NCBI GenBank assembly: GCA_023411555.1
Contig: JAEYOQ010000047.1
Location: 28,007 to 92,006, forward strand
Reading direction: 5' to 3'
Length of the DNA: 64,000 nucleotides
Source: Bacillota bacterium
GTDB taxonomy: Bacteria; Bacillota; Clostridia; Lachnospirales; Lachnospiraceae
This document shows, one piece after another, positions 63,068 through 64,000 of this stretch; within the stretch, counting starts at the first letter, position 1; every line of letters begins with the position of its first letter. The notes under the pieces were generated by a model. The model was not told where the DNA came from. It made no database searches and saw only the letters and a list, made by a program, of their open reading frames with translations. A program made the position numbers and the translations under genes.

Positions 63068-63193
63068 TCACCCCGCCTTTTTCTCCAGCTTAACTTCAAA
63101 GACTTTCCTGCACTCCGGGCATTTGATTTCAATATCTGCATAATCGGCATCAAATACTCTGTGATTGCAGTGTGGGCAACGCACAATATACAT
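63068..63193 (-). CDS. Very small zinc-ribbon protein, Com-like
   Basis: The 41-residue product MYIVRCPHCNHRVFDADYAD... with CPHC at residues 6-9 and CPEC near 28-31 is a compact zinc ribbon like the Com-type regulators carried on phages and plasmids. The start lies five bases after the stop of the 63198 gene and has no strong binding site, suggesting translational coupling. Upstream codons in this frame overlap the preceding gene and are not part of it. Confidence 0.6.
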   Translation of the reverse strand: MYIVRCPHCNHRVFDADYADIEIKCPECRKVFEVKLEKKAG

Positions 63194-63197
63194 TTTA

Positions 63198-63773
63198 CTA
63201 CTTTTTGTTATTACCTTTGCCCCCTTTGAATTTCTCCAAAGCTTCTGCATCTGACATTTCACTTTCCCAGTATGCGAGGAAATTATCACCCTGCTCTCTT
63301 TGAACACTACTGTACCTGTGCCTGTACTTTTCATAGAAAGCCTTATCATCATCATTTCTAAGTGGAATACCTGCGGAAATCTCATTCTGCAACTTTGCTA
63401 CACGCTCCTTCGCTTCTGCATTAAAAGCCATCTGATTAGCCATTTCATATAGTTCCTTTGGTGATATTGTTCCATCTTCAGTAGTTGCAAACTCAATGAG
63501 TACCTCAGGATTACTTCCCCATACCGCTGTCTTGGCAGCATCCTGAGCCCAGCGCTTGATAGTCATGTTCTGCAACGCAGTCCACATAGGCACTTTCATT
63601 TTCTCGCTGTATGCCTCTAGCTTTTTGTAGAACACTTTGTCAAAGCTAATCATCATGCCGATGGCTTTGAGAATCATTTCATTTCTTGACATGCCCAACT
63701 TGCTTGCAGCTTCATCCATAGCCTCAACTTCCGGACTGTCTTTTGTGAGTCTGATGTTGATTAAATCTGGCAT
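63198..63773 (-). CDS. Plasmid/ICE-like protein with N-terminal ribbon-helix-helix-like region
   Basis: The 191-residue protein starts PDLINIRLTKDSPEVEAMDE and AASKLGMSRNEMILKAIGMM, which has the size and pattern of a ribbon-helix-helix DNA-binding region, followed by a helical part (about 65-190) without known motif. It is followed by the tiny Com-like gene. The pair resembles cargo genes of conjugative elements. AAAGGAGG precedes the ATG, and a promoter lies at 63806. Confidence 0.6.
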   Translation of the reverse strand: MPDLINIRLTKDSPEVEAMDEAASKLGMSRNEMILKAIGMMISFDKVFYKKLEAYSEKMKVPMWTALQNMTIKRWAQDAAKTAVWGSNPEVLIEFATTEDGTISPKELYEMANQMAFNAEAKERVAKLQNEISAGIPLRNDDDKAFYEKYRHRYSSVQREQGDNFLAYWESEMSDAEALEKFKGGKGNNKK

Positions 63774-63805
63774 TTTTAAAGCCTCCTTTGTTAGTTTATG
63801 GATTA

Positions 63806-63833
63806 AGTATAGCCTATTGTTGATTTTTGTAAA
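63806..63833 (-). promoter_or_regulatory. Promoter of the RHH-like gene
   Basis: On the minus strand TTTACA (63833-63828) and TATACT (63811-63806) are separated by 16 bases and point to the gene that starts at 63773. Confidence 0.6.
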
Positions 63834-63880
63834 TACTATTATTTCTTTTATGTATTTACTTCTATATATTTAGGCAATCA

Positions 63881-64000
63881 GCACCACCAGTGTGAACTGG
63901 TGGTTTGCTCTGCCCCTGTAAGGGGCTATTGCCGGCATGGGCCTCAAAGGCCCTTCGAAAGTAAGGGCCTCAACCGCACCACTTTCTCTGGCTAACCCTT
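63881..64000. ncRNA. G+C-rich structured segment, probable omega-RNA end of an IS200/IS605-family element
   Basis: The last 120 bases differ sharply from the A+T-rich flank and contain three clear hairpins in a row: ACCACCAGT / ACTGGTGGT (63883-63904, perfect nine bases), GCCCCT / AGGGGC (63912-63926) and GGGCCT / AGGCCC (63939-63953), then CTCTGGCTAACCCTT at the edge. Serial short G+C-rich hairpins next to an abrupt A+T-rich border resemble the guide-RNA end (omega-RNA/HEARO) of IscB- or TnpB-bearing elements. The protein gene would lie beyond the window, so family and strand are open. Confidence 0.45.

Noticed and set aside
1..64000. CRISPR arrays, tRNA or rRNA genes
   Set aside because: No regularly spaced direct repeats, cloverleaf-like tRNA sequences or rRNA segments were seen on either strand by eye.

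Overview
The window looks like a chromosome segment of an anaerobic, A+T-rich Firmicute of the Clostridia, most likely a Lachnospiraceae-type organism (for example a relative of Lachnoclostridium or Anaerocolumna). The evidence is the gene order PBP-minC-minD-minE-rodA-mgsA, the block yggS-sepF-ylmH, the pair lspA/RluD-type synthase, strong AGGAGG ribosome binding sites, several TTG starts and the general protein style. The taxon is an inference; no rRNA or tRNA gene was seen.

Region 1 (1-15.1 kb, all + strand except one small gene) is core chromosome: division-site selection (MinCDE), the SEDS glycosyltransferase RodA with the tail of its partner PBP, methylglyoxal synthase, a lipoprotein D,D-carboxypeptidase, an HlyD-like adaptor, YggS/SepF/YlmH, AroB, LspA, a pseudouridine synthase, a large AAA-type ATPase and a BlaI/MecI-type repressor behind an array of short dyads.

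Region 2 (15.3-21.4 kb) is transitional: a NUDIX hydrolase, GNAT acetyltransferases, a purine (xanthine/uracil type) permease with a long leader, a ricin-type lectin domain protein, and broken genes (S41 peptidase tail, phosphinothricin-type acetyltransferase).

Region 3 (21.4-24.7 kb) is the highlight: one tightly packed operon arsR - hgcA - hgcB - acr3 - arsC. The second and third genes carry the diagnostic marks of the mercury-methylation pair: the HgcA cap-helix motif NVWCAAGK followed by five membrane helices, and the HgcB two-cluster ferredoxin with an extra conserved Cys and a terminal Cys-Cys pair. They lie inside an arsenic resistance operon, under an ArsR repressor with a consensus promoter and an overlapping inverted repeat. 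The expected roles are that ArsR senses the metal(loid), Acr3 and ArsC handle arsenic, and HgcAB methylates Hg(II) or acts on another thiophilic element.

Region 4 (25.6-60.3 kb, almost all - strand) is a long accessory stretch of mostly single-gene units: GNAT acetyltransferases, NUDIX, MazG-like, PhzF, VOC, flavodoxin-like proteins, an AadE-type nucleotidyltransferase, a HelD-type helicase, MurC, peptide deformylase, CPBP protease, NlpC/P60 endopeptidase, an ABC-2 permease pair without its ATPase, RidA and a polysaccharide deacetylase. Between them lies an unusual number of gene fragments recognisable only by translation of the gaps (chloramphenicol acetyltransferase, RmlD-type reductase, SAM methyltransferase, CHAP amidase, HD hydrolase, GNAT).

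Region 5 (60.7-64 kb) is mobile or conflict DNA: an Imm11-like immunity gene downstream of an AHH-nuclease polymorphic toxin whose reading frame is broken by one frameshift, two small zinc-ribbon proteins, a plasmid/ICE-like protein, and at the right edge a G+C-rich, strongly structured segment resembling the omega-RNA end of an IS200/IS605-family element.
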